This document shows positions 37,700-50,098 of a stretch of DNA of 64,000 bases, piece after piece; position 1 is the stretch's first letter; each line of letters opens with the position of its first letter. The notes below the pieces were generated by a model that was not told where the DNA came from, ran no database searches, and worked only from the letters and a program-made list of their open reading frames with translations. The stretch is from Lethocerus indicus (lineage: Eukaryota > Arthropoda > Insecta > Hemiptera > Belostomatidae), in contig JACDQD010000106.1 of assembly GCA_019843655.1 (NCBI GenBank), forward strand, positions 1,612,001 through 1,676,000, read 5' to 3'. Position numbers and translations under genes: made by a program.

Positions 37700-40600
37700 C
37701 TTCAGTTTGGTGACCGTGAGCATTGGACAAATAGTTCTTCAAGATTTCGGCATGAAATCCCTCAATTCTTTATCTGCGGATTTTAAACTGCGCTCGATCA
37801 TTTTAAATAGAGCCCGAACTAAAATTTGAACAGAGCTCAACGGCGACTCCCACATTTCTGTCTCGCGTTGGAAGGCGATAAACGCCTTCGCTCTGGCCTA
37901 GATTTATACCGTTATTGTGTTCCTGGATTATGGTCGTCCGAGGTGTGTCATTTGGCCGGGTACATCTGCAGAGGCGTCCGACTCGTTTCTATTGTACCGA
38001 ATGCCTCCTCTCTTTTTTGCCGTACCGTTAGCCTTTATTGCGGTGTCGTACGCGAAATCACTCCTCCGTGAATTTTCGTTAAACACTACAGCAGTCCACG
38101 CTGCCCATAAGTAATAATTTTGCAAAACCTAATATTTTTTAACCTTTCCTGTATAAACAATAGACTATGTATCGCGGACGTATTGGAATTTGTTTGTCGG
38201 ATAGCCACACTTCAAACATTCCATAATGTTTAAGGAATGTCTTCGTTTAATGTTGAAAGCGTTTGTATAATTTTGTCTTCAACAGTTTTGCGATTACCCC
38301 TGTACGGGGCCATTTCAACCGCCCCCATATTTTTTGTTTTCTACTGAGTGATAAAAGGGGTACTGTCGGGGTCGGGAGCGTGACCGCAGTGGCCGCTACC
38401 GGCCGGCCACCGAGCTCTTCGAGCATCCTCTGCTAAATTGTAGCCCATAAACAAACCGAGGGGGGCGGCTTCCCATCCAATAAACTGTTCCAGACCTGTT
38501 CCACCTCTCGCCTCCTTCTTCGAGACATCCATCCCCACAGGTAAACATCGACCAGTAGGCACAGTTTATTTAGAAAAGTGTCATTTAACGATGCCAACAA
38601 CAAATTTATAGCTCTGGAAATAGTGGCAATTAACACCAATGGGAAACACCGGCTAACTTAACTAAAGGTGGGTCTATGTTATTTTGTGGTTTTTCCAATG
38701 GTCTCGACGACGATTTCTCAAAACAAATTCAATTTTAAATTCTCTGCTCGATGTCTTCGTGTCCGCGCACTGCCATTATCGGTATCCTCAATCTGAACAC
38801 GCATCTCCGGTAGGGCTGTCAGTATTCATTGGGCCAATCGGACGGGGACGGCCGACGATTTGTCGGATACAACTGTGTTTTTCTTCCCCGCCGCCTCTTT
38901 AATATCTAACTTTTTCTTTTTTCACTTTGCCGTGACACATTTCCGTACGGGATTTAGACGTCAAATCGATACCTTTACTGACGTTATCGCCGACACGATC
39001 GTGGAAGAGACCCGGCCTGCATGTGCTCGTATCCTGCAATCGCCCGGATCTCACAGTCACATTGCATAAACAGAATTAACGTTCTATTCCCGGCAATTCC
39101 GAGCAATGCTTATTTTCAACCCGCAACTAAATATATCGCGTAATTGTGTTATCTGCAGCGAGAATAATTAATACTTAAAATAAAGGCTTTGGCTGGGAGG
39201 GGCAAAATCCGGGAATTTGAGTGTTTTAATGTCAGAAAATTCACAAACTGTCCACCATTTTGGCTTAATTTTTAATTTCAGAATTAAAAAATTATTTTAG
39301 GTAAATAAATTGGGTCCTGAAACTAATAATCCACACTGCTCGTTTCCTATTACCATTGTAACTTGTCTACGAGGCCCATTTGTCGTTTTAATTAAATTTA
39401 AACCGTTTTACAAGGGGTGAAAAAAGTAACATTTTAACAAACACGAATCCATCGATGCTTGTTTATTAGGGGGGAAAAAATAATTTAATTTCCAAATTTG
39501 TGACCGAAATTTAAGCTCCGTTGCAGTCAAAATTGATTGCCATGTATTCACGGGCCGTTTCCCCTCCCGAATCGCATAAAATATCCTTCGCCTGGAACTG
39601 ACCGTTCATTTGCATATGGTAAACCAGCTGGCTTGTATCAAAATAAATTTGCGATTCGGAGGGGAAAAAACTAAAAAATAAATCTTGGAACCGATTCATA
39701 TCCTCCACCCGATATCTGTTGAAAAATTATCTAGTTTTACGTTTCAATCAATCCCCGGGGAGGATTAGCCTGTAAATTACGATCCACAATCTAATAAAAC
39801 ATCTGACTACTATTACACGGCTCTTTCTTTACCACGGGTTTTCGTGAAATCCGGTTCGACTAAGCCCTTTCCAGAATCAAAAATTCTCGAATTCTACGAT
39901 AGTTCCAAATATCGTAATGCTTGTTCGTATTAGTACATAGGCATTATTGAACGCTATATTCATTGTTTCAGCTTACATTAAAAAATACAATCGATAGAAA
40001 ACAAGAATAATTTACGTTTATTTATTACAATATAATACATTACCATATAATTAGGGAACGTCGGAAAAGTAATTTAATTTAACAAGCAATTCGTAATTTA
40101 ATTCTTTCAATTGCGCGTGAATTGAAATTCCTATACGTCGAAACGCTCACCCATTTTGATTTATGATTATAAATGATGCTCGCACGTCCCAGTGTTAACA
40201 AATATGCTGAATATAACACAGTATAGCATTGCCAATTGGCCGTGCAATTCTGAGGAGCCCGAGGCTAGTACAGGCGTTTATGTCATGGAAGGGGCCAGGG
40301 CGAATATTCTTTTTGAATTTGGAGCGAATAAATTTATTACCCGCTAATGAAGCCGATAAAGGATCGGGTCGTTTTGTTTGCAGCCGTCCAGTCTGTTAAA
40401 ATAACAGTTTCTGCGCAGCAGTAATAAATTGCGTATTTCAATTTAAGGAAAGAGGGGAGCGGTGACCGCTCGAGTCGATTCCAATATTAAACTGGTTAAA
40501 AAAAAGTAAATATTTTATCGAATTTTCATGAAACGTCCGGCCAAGAAGCACACTTGTTTATTATGTGATCCGATTAATATTTTAACTGTTGATTACAAGA

Positions 40601-41800
40601 AAAGAAAAGAAAGGCATATTTCGCCAGCGATTTATAGGACAGGGAGATCAATTTCAAAATGATCGGACTCTGTAGTCTGGAGGTGCAGCTCCGAGTGATC
40701 AAATAAATAGGTGTTTTTATTTATCTACACCGCCAATTGGGTAAATATTGGCGCCAATCAATTAAACAAACATCATTATAATGCTTCATTTCATTCAGCG
40801 CCAAATAAATTATAATAGGGGGACAGTTTATCTGCCTTTGAAGGCTTTTTCGGACCGCCTATATCAGACCTCAGAGGTATAGTATTGTCTCAGGATGAGG
40901 CCTTCGGGGTTTATTACACCATTCCCAAGAGAGAGACTCCCAATGTTTTTGATGTCTTATTAACACTGGTGATGTTCATATTTACGATCGTAGATACATT
41001 CATATTCTACGTAATTGCTTCAGGATCAGAATATTATTTTCTGCCAACCGGGCAGAATCAATCTTTCTGGCGGGATTTGTACAAACGTAAAACTGTTTTC
41101 TGTAGTTGGGAAGTTTAAATTTTGTGGGCTGCGACATTCTTGCGTGGGGGCAAGATTCAATTTGAGCCGGGGATAAGTGGGAAGGGCCCCGTTTGGCAAA
41201 AGGGTCCGGGGGAATCAGAAGAGACAGGTAGTTGACGGGAGCAGATTGCTGGAAACTGTGTCTGTGTCCGGGCGATTGGGCAACATTAGCGGGCATTAGG
41301 CGTGTGCCCCCAACTGGCGCAGGTACACACGCCCTCACTGGGGCACCCCAAATCGGCCAATAACTGCCACCCAACTGACATGACGTCTTCATACTAGGGA
41401 CAGCAACAGTTTATCTCTCTGTCTTCAAGTGGCACAAAATTGTCTGTTTACATCGTTATTTCCCTACAACGTACAAACAAGGTTGTCTTGTTATATTACA
41501 GCTTGTAAGGATGCCAGCTAACTAATTATTTCTAACAAACAGACCATAGAATAGTCAATAGTGACGAAGATACCAAACCGCAATAGAAATTCTAAAATTT
41601 GATTAATATAAATTAGAATTTAATGAGTGCTAAATTTTCGTTTATATTATACCCACTATTGTGTATTCCCGAAAACGATAGTATTATTGTGACAGATTAT
41701 CGTTAAGTAAGAGCTATCCAGAGCAATTGTTATAATTAAGTAATGATTCTAATACCACCGTACCAGCTTTCCGGACTAAAATAATTTATTCAACAATCTT
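37700..41800. other. Intergenic DNA with several islands, no gene seen
   Basis: GC-richer islands lie at 38340-38560, 38890-39070, 40240-40500 and 41120-41380. A 77-codon hydrophobic frame at 40885-41118 and a 130-codon minus-strand frame at 41000-41392 have no recognisable domain. The palindrome ATTGGCGCCAAT lies at 40747-40758. Confidence 0.45.
39558..39667. repeat. Inverted repeat with 18-bp stem
   Basis: The left arm (about 39558-39576) and right arm (about 39650-39667) are complementary over 18 bp with a single bulged C: TTTCCCCTCC(C)GAATCGCA against TGCGATTCGGAGGGGAAA. The loop is about 70 nt. Could be a structured RNA, a paired regulatory site or a small fold-back element. Confidence 0.75.
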
Positions 41801-41849
41801 AATCGTAGATATCGTGTGTTTCTGTCTCCTCTCGCTGGTTTGGTCTTTT

Positions 41850-41886
41850 GCTAGACCGGTTTCGGCTGCTCGCCATCTTCAGTAGC
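41850..41886 (-). ncRNA. Hammerhead ribozyme candidate, copy D (best copy)
   Basis: On the minus strand: GCTA, CTGAAGA, a 12-nt helix II segment, GAAACCGGTC, TAGC. The core CTGANGA and GAAA are intact, and the predicted cleavage triplet GTC is present. GCTA/TAGC form a 4-bp helix I. GGC/GCC form helix II around a short loop with one bulged T. Helix III is ACCGGT, which is self-complementary and too short for a stable intramolecular stem. Minimal type I hammerheads of this kind, active as dimers, are known from Penelope-like retroelements. Activity here is inferred. Confidence 0.6.
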
Positions 41887-41962
41887 GGTGTTAGTCACTT
41901 TTGGCACTTTGGATGTTTTTCGGGCATCTTAACTTGTCATTGTCACTTGTACTATCACAGTA

Positions 41963-41991
41963 CAGAAGATGGCGAGCGGCCGAAACCGGTC
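41963..41991 (+). ncRNA. Hammerhead-like motif, copy E
   Basis: CAGAAGA (core T to A), a 12-nt segment with GGC/GCC helix II, and GAAACCGGTC. It is the inverted partner of copy D. The core change should block cleavage. Helix I is reduced to about three pairs including a wobble. Confidence 0.5.
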
Positions 41992-43211
41992 TATCAGAAA
42001 ACCAAACAAGCGAGAGGAGATAGAAACACATGAAATCTACGCTATTCCAACCCCTCGCAGGCCACAAAACAGGTATGTTAAGCTAATAATCTTAATATTA
42101 GACCGAAGATTGATGAAATATACTTGAGATGACCCAACAGCTTTATGACAGTTTCATACTATCACCGAATGCCACGTGAAACGTATGTCGTGACGCGGCC
42201 GTTGCGAAATATCGGTTCGGGGAGACCGTGAAGACATTTTTCTTGAAATTACCCGGCAAATAACGTGGAAAATGTAGAAATGATGTAGTTTGCCGAGCGG
42301 TAACCGCTCGTCTATTCTGAAGTATATATTGAAAGCGCTTTCAGATTGGGCCGATCGTTTGAAATGAAATCGTTACAAGATACATTATGGAGTCGTGAAA
42401 ATTATATATATCACTACTCCTGAGGCTTTCTCCATGCTTCTATTCGTTAATTCGTAAATTAACACACATGTATGATTCCGTGTTATTGGGGGAGAAACTG
42501 AGTTATTAACGCAGATCTGGCAGTTAAATAAAGATTCCACAATGGCTGTACTTCAGTGCTATATTATTACATCCATAATAACCAAGAGGGCATTTCGAGG
42601 GGTAATGGGAATGCTATTTCGGTGTTATGGGATGCTCCATTCTCTCAGGTCGGTGTCGTGGAAAAGAAACATGACGGGGGGGAAGCCACGGGTTCGGCTG
42701 GGGCGTAAAAATGTCAGTCCTCCCGCCCCCGAACATAAATTTCGATTTCAGGCCCACCAAGATAGTTTCGAAATATCCCTCCTTCAGTTAGTTCTTCCTT
42801 CGAACGCGGAAACAAATTAAAGAAATAAGCCGGGTCCGAATGCGATATAGAGCTAGGCATTTATTTTGTTTTTAATCGTTTCAAAATTATTTGGAGAAAG
42901 GTTTTATATTTTGTTCACAACACGGGAACAATGCACATTAAGACGAGGAGAATATTAGACCGAATTGAGACACAGTAGGATTAAATTATTCCAGTATTTA
43001 ATTTTTATTGTACCAGAGTGCGATTTAGAGCAGTTGCCATTCGGTGTCTATTAGGCGGTGTCTCTCCGGCTGAGCCAACTGCACAATTAATTGAAATTGG
43101 ATGAATTATGCATCAAAACGTTGGAGGTCATTATATTCTTTATATGGCTGACGTTGGCTTTTGTTGTGTTTGTTTTATGGCTGTTGGCGTGCCAGGGCTC
43201 TAATGATGAGT

Positions 43212-43235
43212 AGCGGCGGGGCTTCGGCCGCCGCT
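43212..43235 (+). repeat. GC-rich hairpin with TTCG tetraloop
   Basis: AGCGGC pairs with GCCGCT, and after a two-G bulge GGC pairs with GCC closing a C(TTCG)G loop. As RNA this is the exceptionally stable cUUCGg tetraloop. Confidence 0.75.
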
Positions 43236-45894
43236 CGCGAAAAAGAAGAAGAGATTTTAAAGGCGGGCTCGCACGATATATTTGATTTTAAAATGTAATC
43301 TAAAAATTATTCATCCCGAGGGATGGCTCCTGGGACTCGCGTTTCCACGTATCATGAATATAAAGTACCATTAAATTTAAGGTTTATAAAAGTATTAAAT
43401 CTATGACTAAATTCCCGGCCTTATAATTCAAATTGGTATTTGGTGCATTCTTAGTCAGTTTTGGCGTATTTATGGCTTAGGGCCACTAATTAATTTGATC
43501 TTAACGACTGCAGAGATTTAACGTAAATAATGTTGTCAAATATTTTAATTTTTTTAATTCGTTTGTGATTTTAACTTGAAAGGCATGAATTTGGCGTGTG
43601 TAATATGACTTTACAACGTGATGAAGGCTCAGAGTAAGGCATTAAAGTAGTGTTAAGTTTAACTTAACTACGTTAAAAAGTGTTTTATTTACTATGCCAT
43701 TTCTGTTTGTGTCGGCCTCCATTTTGTAAGCAATAATTCCGTTTGTTCCGCTTAATCATTCAGATGGGTTTTTTCCATAACCTATCGTTATTAACTCGCT
43801 TGTTTTGTTTGTTACAGAATCGAAATTTTCCAGTTTATCATTCGGGGACTTCATTGCTGTGATTAGGTTACAAAACACGTGGCAATTACGCTATTAAAAG
43901 GGCCAATCTTTGTCACGGATTATTCCAGAATATTTAATGATACCTAACCGGCTTTTTTCTGTATTTAAATTGGAATAACTATCTGTTGACTTATTTTATT
44001 CTGGTGTGTACAGTTTCTAATTGACAATTTTGATTATGAAAAAAATATGAAACGAAAGTTTATATCACATCTGGACAAGATCAAAAAGAAGTAAAAGTAA
44101 ACTATAAAATGCTCATAAAATACTATAATAAAGTAAGAATTCGCTTTATCTGCTCTTATCATGTTTAGAATTATATACAGAGAAAATCTTAACGATATCA
44201 CCAAGTGATTTTGAAACTATTTGAATTAAATGTATGGTAAATGTTAATTGTAATAATGAGTTTTTACAACTGTTTATGTGTACACGATATGACGACAGCC
44301 TAATAAATTTATGTGGATGATCAAATAAATAGTAGTGTTCATCAAACGTGGTCGACATTTTTTTAGAACAGTAGTCGAAGTGAACAGACTTTATAGGACA
44401 GGAATCCGGAACCCCTGGGCTCTAGGCCAGCCCAGATACTATCATCAATATGTAAATTGCCACTGGAAAGATTCTTGGAAATATTATAGAATATGTAACG
44501 GCTCGTCGAAACAATAAGCCCGAAACTGATAGGTACATCCTATAATTTGGTAGCCGGGTATTTGAATTTCGGAAGATCCTGCTCAGCGCATTCAGGTTGA
44601 AATCCGGTGGCAACAAGGTCCCAACCGAAATACTGAACATATCCAAGTATCAAGTGTTATGTTCCAATGGATACCATTTGTATTTTGAAATTAGCGTGCA
44701 ATTACAGGTTCTTTAACAACCCACACGCACTTTGGATTCGGGATTCGGAATACCGCGGGTCTCCGCAACAAAATTCATTGCTTTCAGTTTGGACGCACTG
44801 TCCATAAGTCATAATGACAATAATTATCGATTTTAACCTTCTCCATTTTATTTATAGTTAATTCCATAAGCAACTAATTACACTCTCTAGCTACTATTAT
44901 ACTTCTCTAGCTAGATCGCAGGAACTGGAATGGAAATCTGGGTACGTCTTGAAGTGTTGCTATTTTTTCAGCCGAACCGGGGTTGAAAAAGAGACCAGCA
45001 GGCGCGATGCAGATCAGTTCATGGACCCGACACAATGACCAGAATTAGTCATGTGCATTATTTAAAAGGATTTTGCTCGCGCAAACGAAATTCAATTTTA
45101 AAAAACATCGAGGCCGATGCGCACGCGATGATACGCCGAGCCAGTCGCTGGCAAACATGAGCGAGCCGTTCACATGGCACCAACGTCCGAACCATCGGAG
45201 AATGGAAATCAAATTACTCCATTTTTATTTCGCGAAAATAACCGTTATATTACCAACTGCATAATATAACGGTAAGGGGAATGGTTAGCGAATATCCAGG
45301 AAATGATTCCCATTTCTAATTTCAGAGATTACATTTCCGATTGTTGAAGAAATAACGTTTTATTTGCAATTTATAGTGAGATCGGTTAGCCGATAGAGAT
45401 CGATAGGAAATATGAACACAATGAAACATGACCATTAAAAAGAACTCGGCAATGGAAGAAGTAATCGTGAGAATTAACGGAATTAGGTAATTATCCAATT
45501 GAAAAGCCTTCAGCGGAATCGTGGAAAAATTTCGTTTCCTTTCGGTTCAGCAGCACGGAAGAATCCTGGTATACGGTAATTAGGAAACAAACAAACACTG
45601 ATATTCGTAAACGACAGGTGAACATTTTCTAATTTGTTTCTGTTTATGAATTCTTAATCGGTTAATTTAATGTCTGTAATTATACACCTTAATTTGACTC
45701 CAAGCAGTCAATGTTTAGTCTCTCATCAGTCTAATGTGAATTGACTTATTTCAATTTCACTCATGTTTCTGTCACAACAGTCACAGAAAACCAAAACATT
45801 TTATGATACTTTCATTGATTTTAGGGAAAAATATTGCAGTCGCATTTTATATATTTAATTGCTCAAGTGCAGAAATTTAAGACAATTTCTTTTT

Positions 45895-45910
45895 ATTATT
45901 ATTATTATTA
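45895..45910. repeat. (ATT)n microsatellite
   Basis: Five ATT units. Confidence 0.85.
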
Positions 45911-47815
45911 AATAAGTGATACTATTACTGATGGTACTATAGCTGCACTTGAGTGTACCTTCCTTCAGTAGAAGCGTAACTGTGTCTAATGGTGGAGGTG
46001 ACCCACCTCAATGCCTACCAGCTTGGTCAAACCCAGGTCAGAGCTGAATATCACCTGAATAGGATGCTGGAAGTGGAGCGTTAAAATAATAATTAAAATG
46101 AGAAGAGTTGATTCACAAAAATTTAGAGAATAAAAAACACAAATTGTCAATGATATATAAATTTCTTATATAAAACTTATAACTTATAACATAGAACATA
46201 TAAAATTTCTGGTTCTATACCACGTTTACAATATTGAAATTGATTTCAAATAAAAATACACGTCAGGCCTAGCATCAATTAGCGGGGACGTGAAAAAATG
46301 TTCAGCGTTTTGACAAATGGTCGTTTCTTCAGTTTATAAATAATACATTTATGGTAAATAACAAAGTGTTGAAGACTCAGAATTGGGACAAAAATTAAAA
46401 TTGCCCAATACCCATGATGTTTCAACAGGAGCTTAACATTTCCACATTAGCAGCCATTCTGTTAATAATTTCGTTTAACAATGTACCAAATATGTCCCCG
46501 AAGGACAATGAGTTTATGTTGCGCTCCGCTTTAAACCAAAAATATCAAAATAGCAACATTTATTTTCCAAGGTTTAATAACTGTTTGTGATGAAGTTCCT
46601 AAAATTCCAACCCCTTTTATATAATATTTCGTTTTTATGTGTCAAAATATAATGCATCTGATATACTCATAAATGGTTATCAGCTTGGATATTGTGCGAT
46701 ATATATAATTGGAATTTTATTTTCGTGACTGTAAAGCAGAGAGTGCAGGTCATGAAGAGGGATGGCCGTTTAGCCCTATTCCGAAAACAATGAGCCTACT
46801 TCAAAATCCACGTGTACACCGCAACTATGGCGTTGTCATGCCACGTGAATCTTACAAAATCGATTTCTATCGACAGTACCGACAACGTGTTCACAGTTTG
46901 TTGACCCATGTGTTGAAATATGTCAGGTATAACAATGCAACCCTGTAAATAATTTAATATTTATTAAAACTCAGCACATTCTGGATTGCCTTCGAGGTCT
47001 TATTCGTCCGTCCGTTTCAGAAACTATTCTCTATTCTGAAGAAGGGGATGAATTCCGGCTTTTTATTTGTTCACATAATACCGTATTATCAGAATTGTTA
47101 TTCGTAATAATGACTTTTTTTTACCAAATGGCCGTAGGAATAGTGAGTGTTTGAAATAAAAAAATAAACGTGGAATCGAAAAATTTAAATTATATTCCTA
47201 CGTTATATTTTTTGTAGTGTATCATACATCAGTATTCATACATAATTAAAGCAGGAACTGTATTAATAAAGCTGGAAATATCATCTCCACTCACTATCAT
47301 AACACGGTTCCTTATTTCTTATTAACAAATTTGTTGATGTGGGTATTAGAATATTTTTAATATTTGTAACTATTTTTTTATCTCTATTATCTCTATAACT
47401 AAGAAACGAAGTTATTTCTCTAATTTAGATTATTCACTTTATCATTTTAATCGAGTAATGCATGATGTTTGTTTTGTGGTTTTGTGAGGAACGTAATTTT
47501 ACATTCATGTATTTCTAAATAATCCATACCTATTTTGCAGGTACTTCTAATAAACAAATAGGGGTTTGTTTAATTTTGCTATTGAAATAAAATCACACGA
47601 TGTCCAATAGACGCAGTGAATCAGACGCTTCATTAAAATTCAGTGTAGGTTTGGAACCGCGTTTGGTCCCAACCTTCACCGGAGCCGTGGCCCGCAAAAT
47701 AAACAAACGGTCGACAGTCAGGTCAAAACTCCATCCGCGGTAAAACTTAGATCAAGTATTTCAGTATGAGGAGTGTAGGTAGGTTAGTTAGCCAGTGAGT
47801 AATTAGGGCAGAGGC

Positions 47816-48048
47816 GATGTCCGGGGCGGGGCCGGCGCGCGGTGTCGTTGGACCGGGGGCCTGCGCCCCGCTCCGCCGCCCCCGCAACTCCGGCCATGGC
47901 CCGTGAAAATCCTCGCCCGCTTTTTCTGCCGGCTTTCCACGGGTTTCCACGGCGGCGAGGGTCACCGAACCCGCTAACCCGGGGAGGACGGTCATTCACA
48001 TCGCCCCTCCCGCCACATCACCCTCCGCGCCCCGCCCGCCCGCTTTAA
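47816..48048. other. Very GC-rich, CpG-rich patch
   Basis: About 230 bp of dense CpG and GC sequence with sharp edges against AT-rich DNA. Frames of 68-82 codons on both strands are Pro/Arg/Gly/Ala-rich as composition predicts, with no domain. Could be a CpG-island-like promoter or regulatory site, or an exon of a low-complexity protein. No splice sites or core promoter are convincing. Confidence 0.5.
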
Positions 48049-48416
48049 TGTTAATATCTCACTCGACGAGCAGGAGTTATTCCGCATAGCCGGCCTCTGT
48101 CCCCTTTAATACAGCTCAGTTTGTGATGAGATTCAGACGCTGACAGAAAGAAATAAGAGCCGCCCTAATGGTCGGAAGTTGTTTGTCGCTCCTACATTTC
48201 ACATCTAGAGCCCGCTTCTCTACCGGGTTCATACATTAAATATCCAGTAAGCGTTAGAAATAGGAATATACCAACATTTAACATTTTCTTCAAATTAGAA
48301 AAAAATGGTAAAGATGTAAATATTCAGATTTTGTAAATGAATCCGCTATTTTGATATTTATTTAGGTTAATCACTCGATCAGTCAATCCAATAAATTATT
48401 TCCAATAGAGAGTTGG

Positions 48417-48545
48417 AAGTTTGAAATCCTAATTCGCCTTTCGGACATACATCCGTCAGGATGGTGGATGCGGTCACGTTGTTTCTTTGAAGCGCAAAGG
48501 AAGTCATAAAAGTTTGCGCCCAAGTGCGTAGTCATCATTGCCGAA
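48417..48545 (+). repeat. Dispersed repeat, copy 1 (with conserved stem)
   Basis: Aligns over about 130 bp with 50099-50235 in the same orientation. A 74-bp core starting GGTCACGTTGTTTCTTTGAAG has 13 mismatches by hand count (about 82 percent identity). GCGCAAA and TTTGCGC form a 7-bp stem inside the core. Confidence 0.8.
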
Positions 48546-48549
48546 ACAA

Positions 48550-50095
48550 GTTACGTGTACGTTATATTAAAATTTGAAAATAATAGCGATAAAAAAAACT
48601 GAGTAAGTTGTTGGACTTGACGTCCGATGAGTTACTCAACTGAAAATTGAGTTCTCAACTCTATGTGCATTTGGGCAATTGAACCAACAACGGTACTTTG
48701 TTTCTGGCCTTAACCAAAGGCGGTGTTTAATGTCATCGGGGGAGTTAATTGCGTCCTTTGATCTAATTAAGGATCGGCCAGAGTCCCCGGTAAGGTGCCG
48801 GTGGGCCGTCTCGGTCGATTCGGTCAAAGGAGGCGCCTGAATTGAGACGTTAAAGGCGGATTACTCGAGGCGACTCCTCACGTAGCCGATAACTTAGTAA
48901 TTGAACGCTCCCGGCAAGATTAGCGCTGACAAAGAACACGACGAAGGGAGGAAAAAAAGGAGGAGGGCCGATGAGCGAGGAGGTCGAGACGAGCGACACC
49001 GTTCTTGGCCAACGGCAGAACACTTTTTCCAACAATTAATTTCAAATTCCGTCTCAAATTTCCAACCCGGTTCTTATCGCTATATGAGATCAGGGGCGTA
49101 ATTAAATAAAAAATTGCCCGGGAATTAGCCGGGGATTATCTCTTCTCCTGAGCACTCCCCACCTTTTTGTTTGAGACACGTTTTTTTCCCCCCAGGGTTT
49201 AATAGGCGACGAAAGCCTGATATTAGTGTACATGGTTTTTGCATCGCTTTCGATTGGTACGCAAGAATGTAGGGAGGAATTTTAATCTTCATGCCATCCA
49301 TTGCATGCTTCCAGTTCTTCAGGAAGACTTATTCATTATTGACGTTTCCTTATATTGTATGCCGAGTTTTTCGTTGAAATGAGTTTCGGAATTTTACTTC
49401 AATTATTCCTATTTCTGGAAACTAATATCACTATAGACAACTTTCAACTTGGTCTGAGAGCAGAGGCCATACAACTTAGTTATAGAATAGAAGCCGGCAT
49501 GAATATCCGTATCAAAATATCACCGTCCGCGGCGTGTGGCTAATGCCGACTGGCCCTGAGAGCAAACCGGGTTACTGAGGCCGATACAGCGGCTCGGATT
49601 TAAATAATTGAAATGTTTTTTCGTTAAATAAAAGATTTCTGTTTTTAAATCGAGGCCGTATTAGTAATATTGACGGCGAAACGGAGCCAAAGATTAGTGA
49701 CCGTTCGGTGGTGAGTGATGAAGAGGTAGGAATTGGAGCGAGGGTTGGGGCAGTCAATGTTAATAATGCTCCAGCAGAGGAGCCAGGACCCAAAGAGATA
49801 GACATGTGTTTGCGTGTGTGTATACGTGTGCGTGTGAGTGTGCCCATTGTTCGTATCGATGTCGATCAAAGAACATTTACATAACCTCGGCGCGAAGGGG
49901 AAAAGTGAAAACAGATTTTTATGACGCCCCCTGGGGTCATTGCACCTCTTGGTTTGCATTTCTAGCACTGCTTCTCCTATTCGACAGACAAGCTGCTATA
50001 CAATCGACTTGCAGCTGTCTATTTGAGTTATGAACAACCTACATAAGTATCTCACGGTCTAAATAATGATAATAATATATAATGTAAACTTTTTT
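48550..50095. other. Intergenic DNA, GC-richer at both ends
   Basis: Islands at 48640-48900 and 48910-49180 are candidate conserved noncoding DNA. A GT-rich imperfect repeat lies at 49806-49842. No product recognised in frames up to 107 codons. Confidence 0.45.
49806..49842. repeat. Imperfect (GT)n repeat
   Basis: GT-rich run with several interruptions. It accounts for the Thr/His-rich minus-strand frame across it. Confidence 0.75.
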
Positions 50096-50098
50096 TAA

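Larger units (their letters stand above)
41804..42041. mobile_element. Fold-back repeat carrying two opposed hammerhead-like motifs
   Basis: Two arms of about 82 bp (41804-41885 and 41960-42041) are inverted copies of each other: by hand alignment about 10 mismatches, near 88 percent identity. Both end at CGTAGAT on the outside and at the hammerhead core on the inside, around a spacer of about 75 bp. Each arm contains a 29-nt hammerhead-like motif and a shared tail (AGCGAGAGGAGA-type). No coding sequence lies between the arms and no clear target-site duplication was seen. It could be a head-to-head pair of Penelope-type terminal repeats or a small non-autonomous fold-back element. Confidence 0.65.
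42045..48410. other. Intergenic DNA, no gene seen
   Basis: AT-rich for the most part. A GC-richer island (43010-43260) contains an unusually stable hairpin, and the strong GC patch at 47816-48048 is listed separately. A 92-codon frame at 42542-42820 and shorter frames elsewhere have no recognisable product. A 6-bp hairpin GAGGTG/CACCTC lies at 45995-46009. Confidence 0.45.

Noticed and set aside
40885..41118. Frame with a membrane-helix-like hydrophobic run
   Set aside because: AT-rich DNA often encodes hydrophobic runs by chance; nothing else supports a protein.
47035..47070. CTGAAGA followed by TTCCGGCT
   Set aside because: No GAAA and wrong spacing; could be a very old relative but not supportable.
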